Positions 34,105 to 43,191 of a stretch of 64,000 nucleotides of DNA are shown here, in pieces (within the stretch, counting starts at the first letter, position 1; each line of letters begins with the position of its first letter). The notes under the pieces are model-generated. The model ran no database searches. It had not been told where the DNA came from and saw nothing but the letters and a program-made list of their open reading frames with translations. The position numbers were made by a program, and so were the translations under genes. Source of the stretch: Ralstonia sp. RRA (GTDB lineage Bacteria; Pseudomonadota; Gammaproteobacteria; Burkholderiales; Burkholderiaceae); NCBI RefSeq assembly GCF_037023145.1, contig NZ_CP146094.1, forward strand, positions 248,001 through 312,000, given 5' to 3'.

Positions 34105-34439
34105 CTAGTCGGCTGGGCTCAGGTGTTCCAGTGGCTCCAATGATTGGCGCATCCGCTCCAGTGCCGCGAGCCAGTCGCCAAGCTCCATCAGCACCGCGTC
34201 GACTTGTTCAACCAGTGTCGGTCCATCCGTGCTGTAGGCTAGGCTCGCGTCGTTAATCACGGTATGAGCCATGCCGTGCAGGCGCAGCAGATCGTCGCGC
34301 AACCCGTCCGGCGCGCATCGTGCTCGAATCCCATCGAGCAACTCCACCGCATGCAGAATGGTGCGGGTATCGAACGACTGCCGGAGCCCCTGCAATGCTT
34401 CGCTGTCGACATCCCCGTAGGGGTCTTGGTCTCAGGCAT
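34105..34439 (-). pseudogene. tnpC: TnpC-like gene downstream of tnpA, frameshifted
   Basis: The expected ATG (34439) lies inside the tnpA stop region (ATGCCTGA), as in a coupled tnpA-tnpC pair. From it the frame reads MPETKTP and then shifts. The continuing protein is in another frame: DPYGDVDSEALQGLRQSFDT... to the stop at 34105. Adding one G near 34424 would join them (MPETKDPYGDVD). In Tn4652 TnpC lowers transposase level. My assignment rests on position, size (~110 aa) and remembered similarity. Confidence 0.6.
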
Positions 34440-37430
34440 GGCGAGCCCTGCGGACAGCGCGGGCGGGTCCCGCGAACAACCCATCGCGAATCCAGGCCTC
34501 CGGTACGCGCTCTAGGTGCAGCTTGTAGTCACCAAAGCGCTTGATGTTGTGGGTCAGATAAGGACTCAGGAATTCGATGTCGGCGACGTTCACTTTGATG
34601 CCCTCGCTGACCATCGTGCGTAGGGCCTGCATCAGGTCTGCGGTGTTCTGGAGGATCACGGCCGAGGCGATCAGGTCGTTGTAGCGCAGGCGTTTCTGCT
34701 GCTCCTCGGGCTCGTTTTCCGCGATCACGTCACCACCGAACGAGAACCACTTCGCAAAGCCGTTGTACGACTCGATCTTGTTGGTGGTGGCGGTCACTTC
34801 CTGGCGCAGCTCGCGACTGCCGACCCATTCGAGCAGGTACACGGTGCGCACGACGTTGCCCAGTTCTCGCGCGGCCAGGTAGAGGCGGTTCTTGCGGCTC
34901 TCCGAGCCCAATCTGCGCAGCAGCAGCGGCGAAGAGATGGTGCCGGCCTGGATCGACAGCGCCACCTGCATCAGGTCCTGCCAGTGAAAAGCGATCAGAT
35001 CCCAGTCGACCACCGCCGAGAACAACGAATCGATGTGCTTGTATTTGACGCCGGCATCGGGCTTGTACAGATCCAGTTCCTTCCAGTTGCGAATGCGGGG
35101 CATCAGATTGATGCCAAGCAAGTGGGTGAAAGCGAAGACCGCCGCCGACTGCCCCTGCGTGTCGGCGTGCACGGTGTCGGCCTCGACGCTCAGGTTGGCC
35201 TTGAGCAGCCCTTCGATGACATAGATGGCTTCCCACACACCAGGCGGGATGAAGTGCCGAAACACCGCGATGTAATTGTCGGCCACATGCCGGTAAGCCA
35301 CGGCGCCCATCTTGTGGTAACGAAAATGATAGCCGGCCAGCAGATTGTTGTCGTAGAAGTCGTATTGGGTACCGTCGGCGGCCACCGTTTTGCCGTCGCC
35401 CCAGTGTTTAGGCAAATCCAGGCGCAGGTACAGCTCGATCAGCTCGCGCTGCGCGGTCTCCAGCTTCTCCAGGCTCATGTGCCGCCGGTTGACGAACGAC
35501 ATCATATGGGGGTGACGCGATCGCCCATATGGCGCGCAGCTTGAGTGGGTCCGAGATTGCAACCCATCGCGAAGATCGTCAGCAGATAGCGTTCGGCGGC
35601 GTTGCGGATCTTAGGATCGTTGCCGGAGAGCGGCCCGAAGTGCCGGGTGAACTGGGTCCAGTGCTCGATATTGGCCAGCACGTCGAGCAGGTTGCGCGTC
35701 GGCATGCGGCGGATCAGCGCCTGCTGCAAGGCAACGGCCGAGGGCGGAGTTTCGCGCGCAGCGGTGCGCTTGAGTAAGGGTTCGCCGTCAGCGCTGATGG
35801 TGACGTGCTGGCGCTTGTCCGGAAAACTTTTGTCCAGCGTCTGCGCGGCGTCGGCCAGCCACTGCTTGAGGTGCGCGACGAACTCCTGCGCGTTGGCCGG
35901 CAGATCCAGCTTGGCGCAGTACTCTGGCAAGCGCCGCTCGCACTCGCGCCACGGCAACAGGTGGCCCCGGTAGTCGGCAAAGGCGTCTGACCCCACCACG
36001 CACAGATCACCCGAGCGCAACTCGTTGACCATGTGGGACAGCACGCACAACTCCAAGTAGCGCCGGTTGGTGGGCGGACCCTCGTGGTGCGCTCGCCGGA
36101 CCAGCTTGCGCCAGCGCTCGGAGGCAAAACTGAGATCGACTTCAGCAGCGATCCACTCCCGGTGCAGTGATTCGTTTTCCAGCGCGACCTCCAGCCCGGC
36201 TAACAACGTGCGTGATTGGCTGGTCGACTCCCACTCCAACACGCGGGCGAGGCGCAACATCACCGAACGGTGGGCGCGGAAGTGCCGCCACAACAGCGGC
36301 AGATAGTTGTTGCCGCTGAAAGCCCGCACTTCGGCGCAGCGCTCGCGCAGGGGCTCCAGGTCGCCATTGGGAGCCAACAGCTTGCGCACCTGCGCGCCGA
36401 TTCGGGCATCGTCACCGCCATCGGCGACGATATCGACGACACCGTCCAGCACGGTGACAAGGCCTTCGAGCTTGGCGCGCTGGCGAGACTGGATGTATTC
36501 CAGTTCGTCCTGGGCCCGCTTGTGGATCGCGCCCATACGCCGGATAAACATTTCGGCGAGATCGTCGCGACTGCGCACGCGCATGTGAGCAAGCAAGGCC
36601 ACGATCAACGTATAGCGCTTCTCAGGCAGCGTTTCCTTGAGGTTGGCTGCGTCCAGGCCCATGGCCTGGTTGGCCAGCGAACGTAGCTTGGTGGCAGGCA
36701 CGCCTTCCAGGACGCCGGATAGGTCGCCAAAAGAATCCAACCACTCCAGATGCTCGATCAGCAGGTTCAGGTGTTTGCGCGAGGGCCGCCGGGCATGTCG
36801 CTTGATGTTGTTGTAGGCGGTCTGCCGGTTGGCGAATTCGCGCGTGAGAAGCTTGTCCAGGCGCTGCCGATCCTCTTCAGAGAGCCGGCGTGCGACCCGC
36901 CTGAACATTGCGTTTTGGGTGCGGGCATGGATTTGCTCGACGATGGTGTCGAGCGTTGAGAACGCAGGCAGTTCAACCTGCTGCAAGATCAGCGCATCAA
37001 TAGTCGCGTTGATAATGTCCACCGGCTGATCCATCGTCTCGGCCGCTTCACGTGCAGCGCGGATGGTGACCTCATTGGCGTCGGTGCCAATGTAGGGTTG
37101 CACGCCGAGGAATTGCCGCACGACGACGTAATGCCGGAACAGCGTGGGAGAGACTTTGCGGTCGTAACCGAACGGCGTATCGGGGTCCAACCCCGCGCAA
37201 ACTCGCACGTGATCGACTACGGCGGTGGGAATCGCATCAAGATAGGGGAAATAGTGCAGTTGCTGGAAGATCTTGAGCAGCACCAAGAGACCTAGGCGCG
37301 GACTCTGGCCGCGGGTCGAGCGGGTTGCCCAGTCCAACTCCTCAGCGGTCGGCGTGTAGCAGGCCTGCAGCTCTTTCGTGGAGAAGACCTTTGGGAAACG
37401 CGGGTAGGCAGTGCGCTCGACGGTGGCCAT
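34432..37430 (-). pseudogene. tnpA: Tn3-family transposase TnpA (Tn4651-type), frameshifted
   Basis: Two frames make one ~1000-residue transposase. The first (37430 to about 35508) starts MATVERTAYPRFPKVFSTKE and ends RHMGDRVTP. The second continues HMMSFVNRRHMSLEKLE to the stop at 34432. The join is at a run of five C on the coding strand (35508-35512); six would restore the frame. The second part holds the likely catalytic acidic residues (AADGTQYDF, VHADTQGQSA, NKIESYNGF). As read, the protein lacks its DDE core. It is either a true inactivation or an assembly error in a homopolymer. Confidence 0.88.
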
Positions 37431-37544
37431 ACAGGGATCTCCACAATCGCTGAAGGGCCGGCCAGTCTAGCCGACGGCAAAGGCGGAAATCCAGAGGCTC
37501 TTTATAACCAAGAGGCATGCATGCAAACTTCTACATAACTGGCG

Positions 37545-37584
37545 GGCTTATGATAGCGAATTGGCCTTATCTTGGCATGACCCC
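37545..37584 (-). repeat. right terminal inverted repeat of the Tn4651-type transposon
   Basis: On the minus strand it reads GGGGTCATGCCAAGATAAGG through CTATCATAAGCC. It lies about 115 bases upstream of the tnpA start and probably overlaps its promoter. Confidence 0.9.
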
Positions 37585-37631
37585 TTCTAGGCATTCAGCA
37601 AGGCGCGCCGGTGTCTCTCTAGATTGATAGC

Positions 37632-37661
37632 CAAAAAAAGCCTACCCCTTGAAGGAGTAGG
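37632..37661 (-). terminator. terminator of the arsR gene
   Basis: A hairpin formed by gcctacccctt and aaggagtaggc (one bulge) spans about 37640-37661. On the minus strand it is followed by a T-run (complement of 37633-37639). It lies just past the stop of the arsR-like gene ending at 37685. Confidence 0.8.
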
Positions 37662-37684
37662 CCGGCGCGCACTCACATGTTCAG

Positions 37685-38062
37685 TCAATCGTCGTGTCTG
37701 TCCTCCGAAATGTGAACCGCCATGTCCTGGAGTACCTGGCTGACGTGCTGGTCGGCAATGCCGTAGAAGATGTGCTTGGCTTGGCGCTCGCCGCGCACGA
37801 GGCGCGCGCCGCGCAACAGGCGCAGGTGATGGCTGACCAAGGACTGCGACAGGTCTAGCGAGCCAGCAATGTCGCCCACTGCGACCGATCCGCGCATGCA
37901 CAGCAACAGGATTTTCAATCGCGATTGGTCGCCCAGCAGGCGGAAGGTCTCTGCCAGAACAGCGACGTCACTTTGCGATAGTGCGAGGACATCAGTGGTC
38001 GTGCCATGGTTAGAGGTCGAACATTGCACAATAGCGGCGCTGGTGGTTTTGCGGGATGTCAT
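37685..38062 (-). CDS. ArsR/SmtB-family metal-responsive repressor
   Basis: The 125-residue winged-helix repressor has LAETFRLLGDQSRLKILLLCMRG (with the Cys of the alpha3 metal site region) and DIAGSLDLSQSLVSHHLRLL. The C-terminal HISEDRHDD tail has His residues suited to Zn/Cd/Co binding. It lies 44 bases downstream of the CDF gene and is probably co-transcribed with it. The dyads at 39176-39193 and 40872-40903 are candidate operators. It closely resembles the second ArsR at 50110-50466. Confidence 0.9.
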   Translation of the reverse strand: MTSRKTTSAAIVQCSTSNHGTTTDVLALSQSDVAVLAETFRLLGDQSRLKILLLCMRGSVAVGDIAGSLDLSQSLVSHHLRLLRGARLVRGERQAKHIFYGIADQHVSQVLQDMAVHISEDRHDD

Positions 38063-38105
38063 GGATTCAAACCCTCAAGTGAACTGCGAACCGTCTAGCA
38101 CGGCC

Positions 38106-39134
38106 TCAATGCTTGTGACCGGGAGCGGAGTGGTCATGGTCATGGTCATGATTGTGCTCACTGTGGTCGTGGCCGCTGTGGTCCTGACGGCCTGTCGTGG
38201 GTTGCAGGCTGCAGATGTTCTCGTCAGCCTCCGAGTTCCAGTCGATTCCGACTGTGGCGTGTTCGATGCTGAACTGCTCTCGCAGCACCGCCTCGACGCG
38301 CTTGACCACAGCTCGCGCCTCCTCGTCCACGTTGGGTCGAACGTGTAGCGTGGCCATCGTGCGACCGGAAGTGAGTTGCCACACGTGAACATGGCTGACA
38401 GCCGCCAGGCCGGGCACAGTGCTCATCAGGCCTTGTTCCACCTTTTCCGGCGAAGCGTCCTCTGGCGCACCCTCCAACAGGATATGGATCGACTTGGCCA
38501 GGAGCTTCCAGGCGCTGCGCAGAATCAACGCCGCTACTAGAACCGACAGGATGGGGTCGATCGGAGTCCAGCCGGTGAAGTAGATGACGATCGCTGCAAC
38601 GATGGCGCCGACAGAGCCGAGCAGGTCACCCATCACGTGGAGGATGGCACCTTTCACATTGACGTGATCGGTTTCGCCGCGGGTCATGATCCACAGCACG
38701 AGGACGTTGATCAGTAAGCCGAGCACGGCGACGATCATCATCGGGCCGGCGAGGATGACGGGCGGCGCCTGCAGCCGCTCCCACGCCTCGTAGGCGATCC
38801 ATGCGACGATCGCGAACAGGGTCACGGCGTTCAGGAAGCCGGCGATGACCTCGAAGCGCAGGTAACCGAATGTGCGTTTGCTGTCGGCTGCGCGGCGACC
38901 GAATCGGAAGGCAGCGTAAGCCAGGGCAAGTGCCACGGCGTCGGTCAGCATGTGGCCAGCATCGGCAAGTAGGGCTAGCGAGCCCGACAGCACGCCGCCG
39001 ACAGCTTCCACGAGCATGAAGCCGAAGATCAGGAAGAAGGAAACCAGAACCTTGCGCTCGTTGGCGCTGGTCACTGTGGGGGTGTGGTCGTGATCATGGT
39101 CGTGACCATGATCATGTGCATTGGATTGGGACAT
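38106..39134 (-). CDS. czcD: CzcD-type cation diffusion facilitator
   Basis: The 342-residue CDF transporter has six membrane helices and His-rich ends (HDHGHDHDHDHTP at the N-terminus; GHDHSEHNHDHDHDHS at the C-terminus). Metal-site residues are visible in LLADAGHMLTDAVALALA (HxxxD) and HVMGDLLGSVGAI (HxxxD). It exports Zn/Cd/Co from cytoplasm to periplasm, feeding RND pumps. An ArsR-type operator dyad lies 42 bases upstream of the start, and the repressor gene follows it. Confidence 0.93.
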   Translation of the reverse strand: MSQSNAHDHGHDHDHDHTPTVTSANERKVLVSFFLIFGFMLVEAVGGVLSGSLALLADAGHMLTDAVALALAYAAFRFGRRAADSKRTFGYLRFEVIAGFLNAVTLFAIVAWIAYEAWERLQAPPVILAGPMMIVAVLGLLINVLVLWIMTRGETDHVNVKGAILHVMGDLLGSVGAIVAAIVIYFTGWTPIDPILSVLVAALILRSAWKLLAKSIHILLEGAPEDASPEKVEQGLMSTVPGLAAVSHVHVWQLTSGRTMATLHVRPNVDEEARAVVKRVEAVLREQFSIEHATVGIDWNSEADENICSLQPTTGRQDHSGHDHSEHNHDHDHDHSAPGHKH

Positions 39135-39175
39135 GGGCGCCTCTGCTGGTTGAGTGTTTGACTATGGTGAAATAT

Positions 39176-39193
39176 AACACATGAATATGTGTT
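39176..39193. promoter_or_regulatory. ArsR/SmtB-type operator of czcD
   Basis: Perfect 7-bp arms aacacat and atgtgtt flank gaat in an AT-rich promoter region upstream of czcD. The AT-rich dyad resembles SmtB/CzrA operators. The ArsR gene in the same transcript is the likely ligand. Confidence 0.65.
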
Positions 39194-39267
39194 CATTTGA
39201 TATATTTTGGCTCACCCTTCTCAGCCTCCGAAGCCATGCGTTGTGATGCCGCAACGAGAAAATGTGC

Positions 39268-40453
39268 CTATCCTTTCGGCCAGATACGGTGCAGGTCATC
39301 CAGAATCAGCTGGTGATGGTGCCTGCCTTGGTCTGCGTGTGTGCGTAAATGAGGGTGATCCGGCGGCAAGCTGGGGTGGTCATGCGCCACGTCAGAAGGG
39401 TCGCTGGCCGGCCACAGCCAGAGCGTCAGCGCCACGCCGGCCAAGCCGACCAGGGACATGACAATGAAGGTCGATGGCAAGCCCATGACCGCGCCGAAGC
39501 GGCCGGCAAGTGGGTAGCAGATGAGCCAACAGGCGTGCGACAGCGCGAAGTGTGCCGCGAAGATCGCAGGACGGTCCTCGGCATGGGCCGAGCGGCGCAG
39601 AAGACGGCCGGATGGCGTTTGCGCCACGCTGTAGCCAAAGCCGATGATCAACCACAGCGGCAGCAACAATGCATAGCTCGGCAGCAGTGCGCCGATCCCC
39701 GTGCCCACGACCAGTACGGTAGCGCCGGTGAGCATCGCGGTTCGGTCGGCCACCTTTTCCAGTAAGGATGGCAGAACGAAGGCTGCCACCATCGAACCGC
39801 CTCCGAATGCCGCCAGTGCCGACGCCACTTCGACCTCGCCTAGGCCAAAGCGCGCCTTCACGAGAACCACCGTGTTCACGATCACCATGGCGCCCGCCGC
39901 CGAGACGGCCAAGCTGATCGCCAGCAGGCCCCGCAGGCGTGGCGTAGCGAGATAGATGCGTGTGCCGCGGGTCGTGCGATCCCAAATGCCGCGGCGCGGT
40001 CCGGGAATAGTTGTGGGCAACCGCACGCTGACCACGAGCGCGGCTGAAACGAGGAAACCGAGCACTGTTCCCGCGAACAGGTTGTGAAAGCTGATGACGG
40101 TCAGCAGCGCAGCAGCCAGCATCGGGGAAATCAGGCTTTCCAGGTCATAGGCCAGCCGGGACAGCGACAGCGCCTTCGTGTAGTCCTCTTCATCGGGAAG
40201 GATGTCCGGGATAGTGGCTTGGAAAGTCGGCGTGAAGCCGGCGGATGCCGCTTGCAGGACAAAGATCAGCAGATAGATCTGCCAGACCTCGGTGACAAAT
40301 GGCAAACAGATCGCGACAACCGCTCGTACCAGGTCCAGCGCTACGAGTAATGACCGTCGCGGGAACTGGTCGGCGAAGGCCTGTGCCGACGAGTGCGATC
40401 ACCTGCGCGGTGAACAGGTGGCGGTAGGTGCGGTTCTTTAGGACGGAGAGCAT
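39268..40453 (-). pseudogene. MFS metal exporter with His-rich tail, internal deletion
   Basis: The start MLSVLKNRTYRHLFTAQVIA to VGTG is in one frame. The rest (AFADQFPRRSLLVALDLVRA onward, ending at 39268) is in another. Compared with full MFS proteins of this type, about 40 residues covering the second helix and first loop are missing at the join near 40380, and the frame is shifted. The C-terminal tail is His-rich (HDHPSLPPDHPHLRTHADQG and RHHHQ), suggesting Ni/Co/Zn export before inactivation. The gene is 10 bases after a CsoR/RcnR-type regulator. Confidence 0.85.
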
Positions 40454-40462
40454 CGAGAGACC

Positions 40463-40720
40463 TCAGAGCAGTTTGGTTAGTGCCTTCATTTCGGCCAGAA
40501 CGGAGTCCTCATCATGAGACAGGCAGTGGTCGATGTGGTCATGGATCAGGACGCGCTTGGCCGCTGTGACGGCGCTCTCCACCGCAGCGAGCTGGCGAGC
40601 GATGTCCAGGCAGGTTTCTTCTCCTTCGATCATCCCGATGACGTGTCGCAGATGACCCTCGGCGCGCTTGAGCCGTTTCACGAGATCTGGGTGGCTGGTG
40701 TGCTTGTGCATCTCTTTCAT
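40463..40720 (-). CDS. CsoR/RcnR-family metal-sensing repressor
   Basis: The 85-residue all-helical DUF156 protein starts MKEMHKHTSHPDLVKRLKRA and contains GHLRHVIGMIEGEETCLDIARQL and a helix with IHDHIDHCL. Pattern positions His (N-term/EGHLRH), Cys (EETC) and His (DHIDHC) fit the RcnR/DmeR-type Ni/Co-sensing branch better than Cu-sensing CsoR (inference). The ATG at 40720 is chosen because the operator palindrome lies directly upstream. It is co-oriented with the MFS pseudogene, so the sensor has lost its target function. Confidence 0.88.
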   Translation of the reverse strand: MKEMHKHTSHPDLVKRLKRAEGHLRHVIGMIEGEETCLDIARQLAAVESAVTAAKRVLIHDHIDHCLSHDEDSVLAEMKALTKLL

Positions 40721-40729
40721 GCAGCAATC

Positions 40730-40750
40730 ATATCCCCCCCTGGGGGATAT
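40730..40750. promoter_or_regulatory. CsoR/RcnR-type operator
   Basis: A perfect 9-bp dyad atatccccc/gggggatat with spacer cct lies 10 bases upstream of the regulator gene. AT-flanked C5/G5 tracts are the hallmark of RcnR/CsoR family operators. Confidence 0.8.
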
Positions 40751-40871
40751 GCTCAAGGAGTCTGCATAGCTGTTTGCGCAGTGGATTAGCCCCACCTCGC
40801 CTCTCGATGTCTTGCGCCCGACGCCCTCTCTAAGGCGATTGGTGCTCAAAGGAGGTAAGGTTTTCTTTCCC

Positions 40872-40903
40872 ATTCATATGAATAAATATACAATTGTTCA
40901 TAT
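40872..40903. promoter_or_regulatory. ArsR/SmtB-type operator of the czc-like operon
   Basis: A 12-bp perfect palindrome attcatatgaat (40872-40883) and a wider pair atatgaa/ttcatat (40876-40882 and 40897-40903) lie in an AT-rich segment about 100 bases upstream of the czcC-like gene. The form resembles SmtB/CzrA sites. Either ArsR protein in the window could bind it. Confidence 0.6.
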
Positions 40904-42116
40904 CTAAGCCAGTAGACAGTGGCTTTTCAACGACAAGCACTTGCTCGGAAAGAGAACACCCAGCCGGGGGTAAGTACTGATGCAACACCGATGGAGAATT
41001 GAATGCTTCGCAAAGACATACGCAAGGGATGGATATGGGCGGTATCCACGCTTTGGGCCGGCACCGTGCTAGCCCAGCCAGTAGCCGCCCCTCACGTCCC
41101 ATCCAGACCAGACAGCCACATGGTCGCCCAATTGTGGGAGTCAGCTTGGCAGCGGCAGCCAGAAGCCGCTGGAGAAGGCGCCTGGCAGCAGGCCGCCCAA
41201 GCACGCCAAGAGACGGCCGGTAGTTGGGTGGCAGGTCCGATGGCGCTGGAAGCCTCCACCAAAACTGATCGGTTCAACAACCGCAACGGAAAGCGCGAAT
41301 ATGAAGTCGGGGTGGCTATTCCCCTTTGGATGCCTGGTGAGCGCGCCTCGTCGGCACGCTGGGCGGACGCGGAAAGCCTCGCTCTATCCAGCCGGATGCT
41401 GGCCGCCAAGCTACGCACGGCCGGACAGGTTCGCCAGGCATGGTGGGCATGGCAGCGTGCCCAGGCCGAATTGATGGCGGCGCAGGATCGCACCCGCAGC
41501 GCGGACGAGTTGGCGCAAGATGTGGCTCGCCGGGTTCGCGCGGGCGACCTGGCGCAAGCCGACAGAAACCAGGCCGATGGCGCCTTGGCGTCGGCTCGTA
41601 GTGCCCTGGCCATTGCTCAGGCCGAAGAAGTCACGCAGCGCGAGGCGTTGTTGGCACTGACCGGCATCGAGAGTATCCCGTCGCAGGCCGATTCCGCGCA
41701 GCCGGAGCAGTCAGGTGTCCGAGTTCAACCGGCATCGGCACAGCCGTCCGGCGCGTTGTTGGGTAACCACCCTGCGCTGCTGGAACTGCAGCACAAGGCG
41801 CTGGCGGCCCGCCGCTCTGCGGAACTGGTGTCCCATCAGAAGTACGCCAACCCCGAACTGACCCTGGCGACCACGCGGGATCGGGGCGGCTACGGCGAAC
41901 GCTACAACCAGACGATCACGGTGGGTGTGCGCATTCCCTTCGGTACGGGTAGCCGTCATACCGAGCAATTGTCCAGCGCCAATGCGCAGGCACTGGAGGC
42001 TGAGTCGGCACTCGCGGCCCAGCGCACCCGGCTACTCTCGGAAATTCGAACTGCCCAATCGCGCGAACTGGCAACCAGCACCCAGATGCAGGCCGCTTCG
42101 GAGCGCCAGCGACTAG

Positions 42117-42938
42117 GGCCTGTTAACACATCCGAAGTCCATCAGCGACAAGGACGAAGCTGATGAAGCCCAGGAACATGAGGTCGAGTTTCTCGAACCG
42201 CGAGAAGATGCGGCGATAGCCCTTGAGCCGACGGAACAAGCGCTCGACCTCGTTGCGACGCTTGTACATCTCGCGGTCGTACTCCCAAGGTTCGATCCGA
42301 GTCCTCATGGGTGGCACAACCGGAATGAAGCCCAGATCAAGTGCCAGCTGCCGCGTCTCGTTGCCTTCGTAGGCACGGTCCATCAACAAGTGCACTGGTC
42401 TGCTGGTCGGCCCAAGACTGCTGAGCAGGCGCCGGCCTTCAGGCGCGTCGTGCGCCTGACCAGGCGAGAGGCAGAACGTCACGGCCGTTCGAGCATCCGC
42501 GGCAACCATATGAATCTTGGTGTTCCATCCGCCTCGGGACTTTCCGATGGCTTGTGGGCCGTTTTTTTTAGTGCCCCCGTGCCGTCGGGATGGACCTTGA
42601 TGCTTGTGGAGTCCAGCGAGACCGCCTCGATCTTGATGCGCACGACCTGCGCGCGCTGTAACTCCTCGAACATGCGATCCAGGACGCCTGCTTTGGTCCA
42701 GCGGTTCATACGCGTGTAAATCGTGTGCCAGTTGCCGAAGCGCTTGGGCAGTCCGCGCCACTTGCAGCCATGCTCGGCCACATAGAGGATCGCATTGACC
42801 ACCTGCAGGTTACTCAGGCTGACGTTGCCACGCTGCTTGGGCAGGCAGTGCTCAATAGTGGCGAATTGTGCGGGCGTGATCTCCATGCCCGAGATTGTCC
42901 GATGCAATCGCCACGATCGCCATTAGTGTTAACACGCC
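42117..42938. mobile_element. IS5-family insertion sequence, 822 bp
   Basis: Terminal inverted repeats ggcctgttaacac (42117-42129) and gtgttaacacgcc (42926-42938) are flanked by CTAG duplications at 42113-42116 and 42939-42942. The target duplication and two-frame transposase fit the IS427 group of IS5. It is inserted in the czcC-like gene on the opposite strand. Confidence 0.92.
42123..42886 (-). CDS. IS5-family (IS427-group) transposase by programmed frameshift
   Basis: The upstream frame (from 42886, MEITPAQFATIEHCLPKQRG) holds the helix-turn-helix part and ends past LDSTSIKVHPDGTG. The downstream frame (to 42123) holds GGWNTKIHMVAADA, LLMDRAYEGNETR and YKRRNEVERLFRRLKGYRRI. DDE residues are Asp in LDSTS, Asp in MDRAY and Glu in NEVERLF. 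They join at a run of eight A on the coding strand (42562-42569), a normal slippery site in this group. Programmed frameshifting rather than mutation is therefore expected. Confidence 0.9.
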
Positions 42939-43191
42939 CTAGCCCAACAAACGCGCACCTTCTACCAAAAGTCGTTCGCGATGGGCGAGACGGACATGCC
43001 GACACGCCTTCGCATCGAGCAGGAGGCCACCGAGGCCGAGCGCGCGGCGCTGCTCGCCAAGGTGGAGCATGCCGCGGCCATCTCGTCCCTGTTGCAGGCT
43101 CAAGGCACGCTGCCGCAGCCGACCGAGACTTTCACTGACATCTCCGGCACGCGCTGATCAGCGCGCGCTCAACCATCCTGGAACCTTAGAA

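Larger units (their letters stand above)
29396..37584. mobile_element. Tn4651-type Tn3-family transposon, 8.2 kb
   Basis: It is bounded by 40-bp inverted repeats at 29396-29435 and 37545-37584 that match at 38 of 40 positions. Inside lie tnpA (with its 5' end near the right end), a tnpC-like gene, a tnpT-like gene at the left end, and cargo: a GIN-domain protein, a ParD/ParE-like pair, a DUF6904-like protein and a DUF3701-type integrase. Flanking pentanucleotides (aaccc left, ttcta right) do not match, so either a rearrangement followed insertion or the ends come from different insertions. tnpA and tnpC-like are frameshifted as read, so self-mobility is doubtful. Confidence 0.85.
41003..43157 (+). 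pseudogene. czcC: CzcC-type outer membrane factor split by an IS
   Basis: The N-part (41003-42116) has a signal peptide and OEP helices (GKREYEVGVAIPLWMPGERA; NQTITVGVRIPFGTGSRH). The C-part (42943-43157) continues AQQTRTFYQKSFAMGETDMP to the stop ISGTR. Removing the IS and one copy of the CTAG duplication restores one uninterrupted frame (...RQRLAQQTRTFYQ...). The gene encoded the outer membrane channel of the RND pump whose adaptor and transporter follow. The interruption is clean, so the loss is recent. Confidence 0.92.

Noticed and set aside
22163..37584. One composite transposon from the 22163 repeat to the 37584 repeat
   Set aside because: The two ends have unrelated inverted repeats; the second end pairs with 29396-29435 instead.
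42123..42886. IS5 transposase as a frameshift pseudogene
   Set aside because: The join is at A8, a normal programmed frameshift site for this group.
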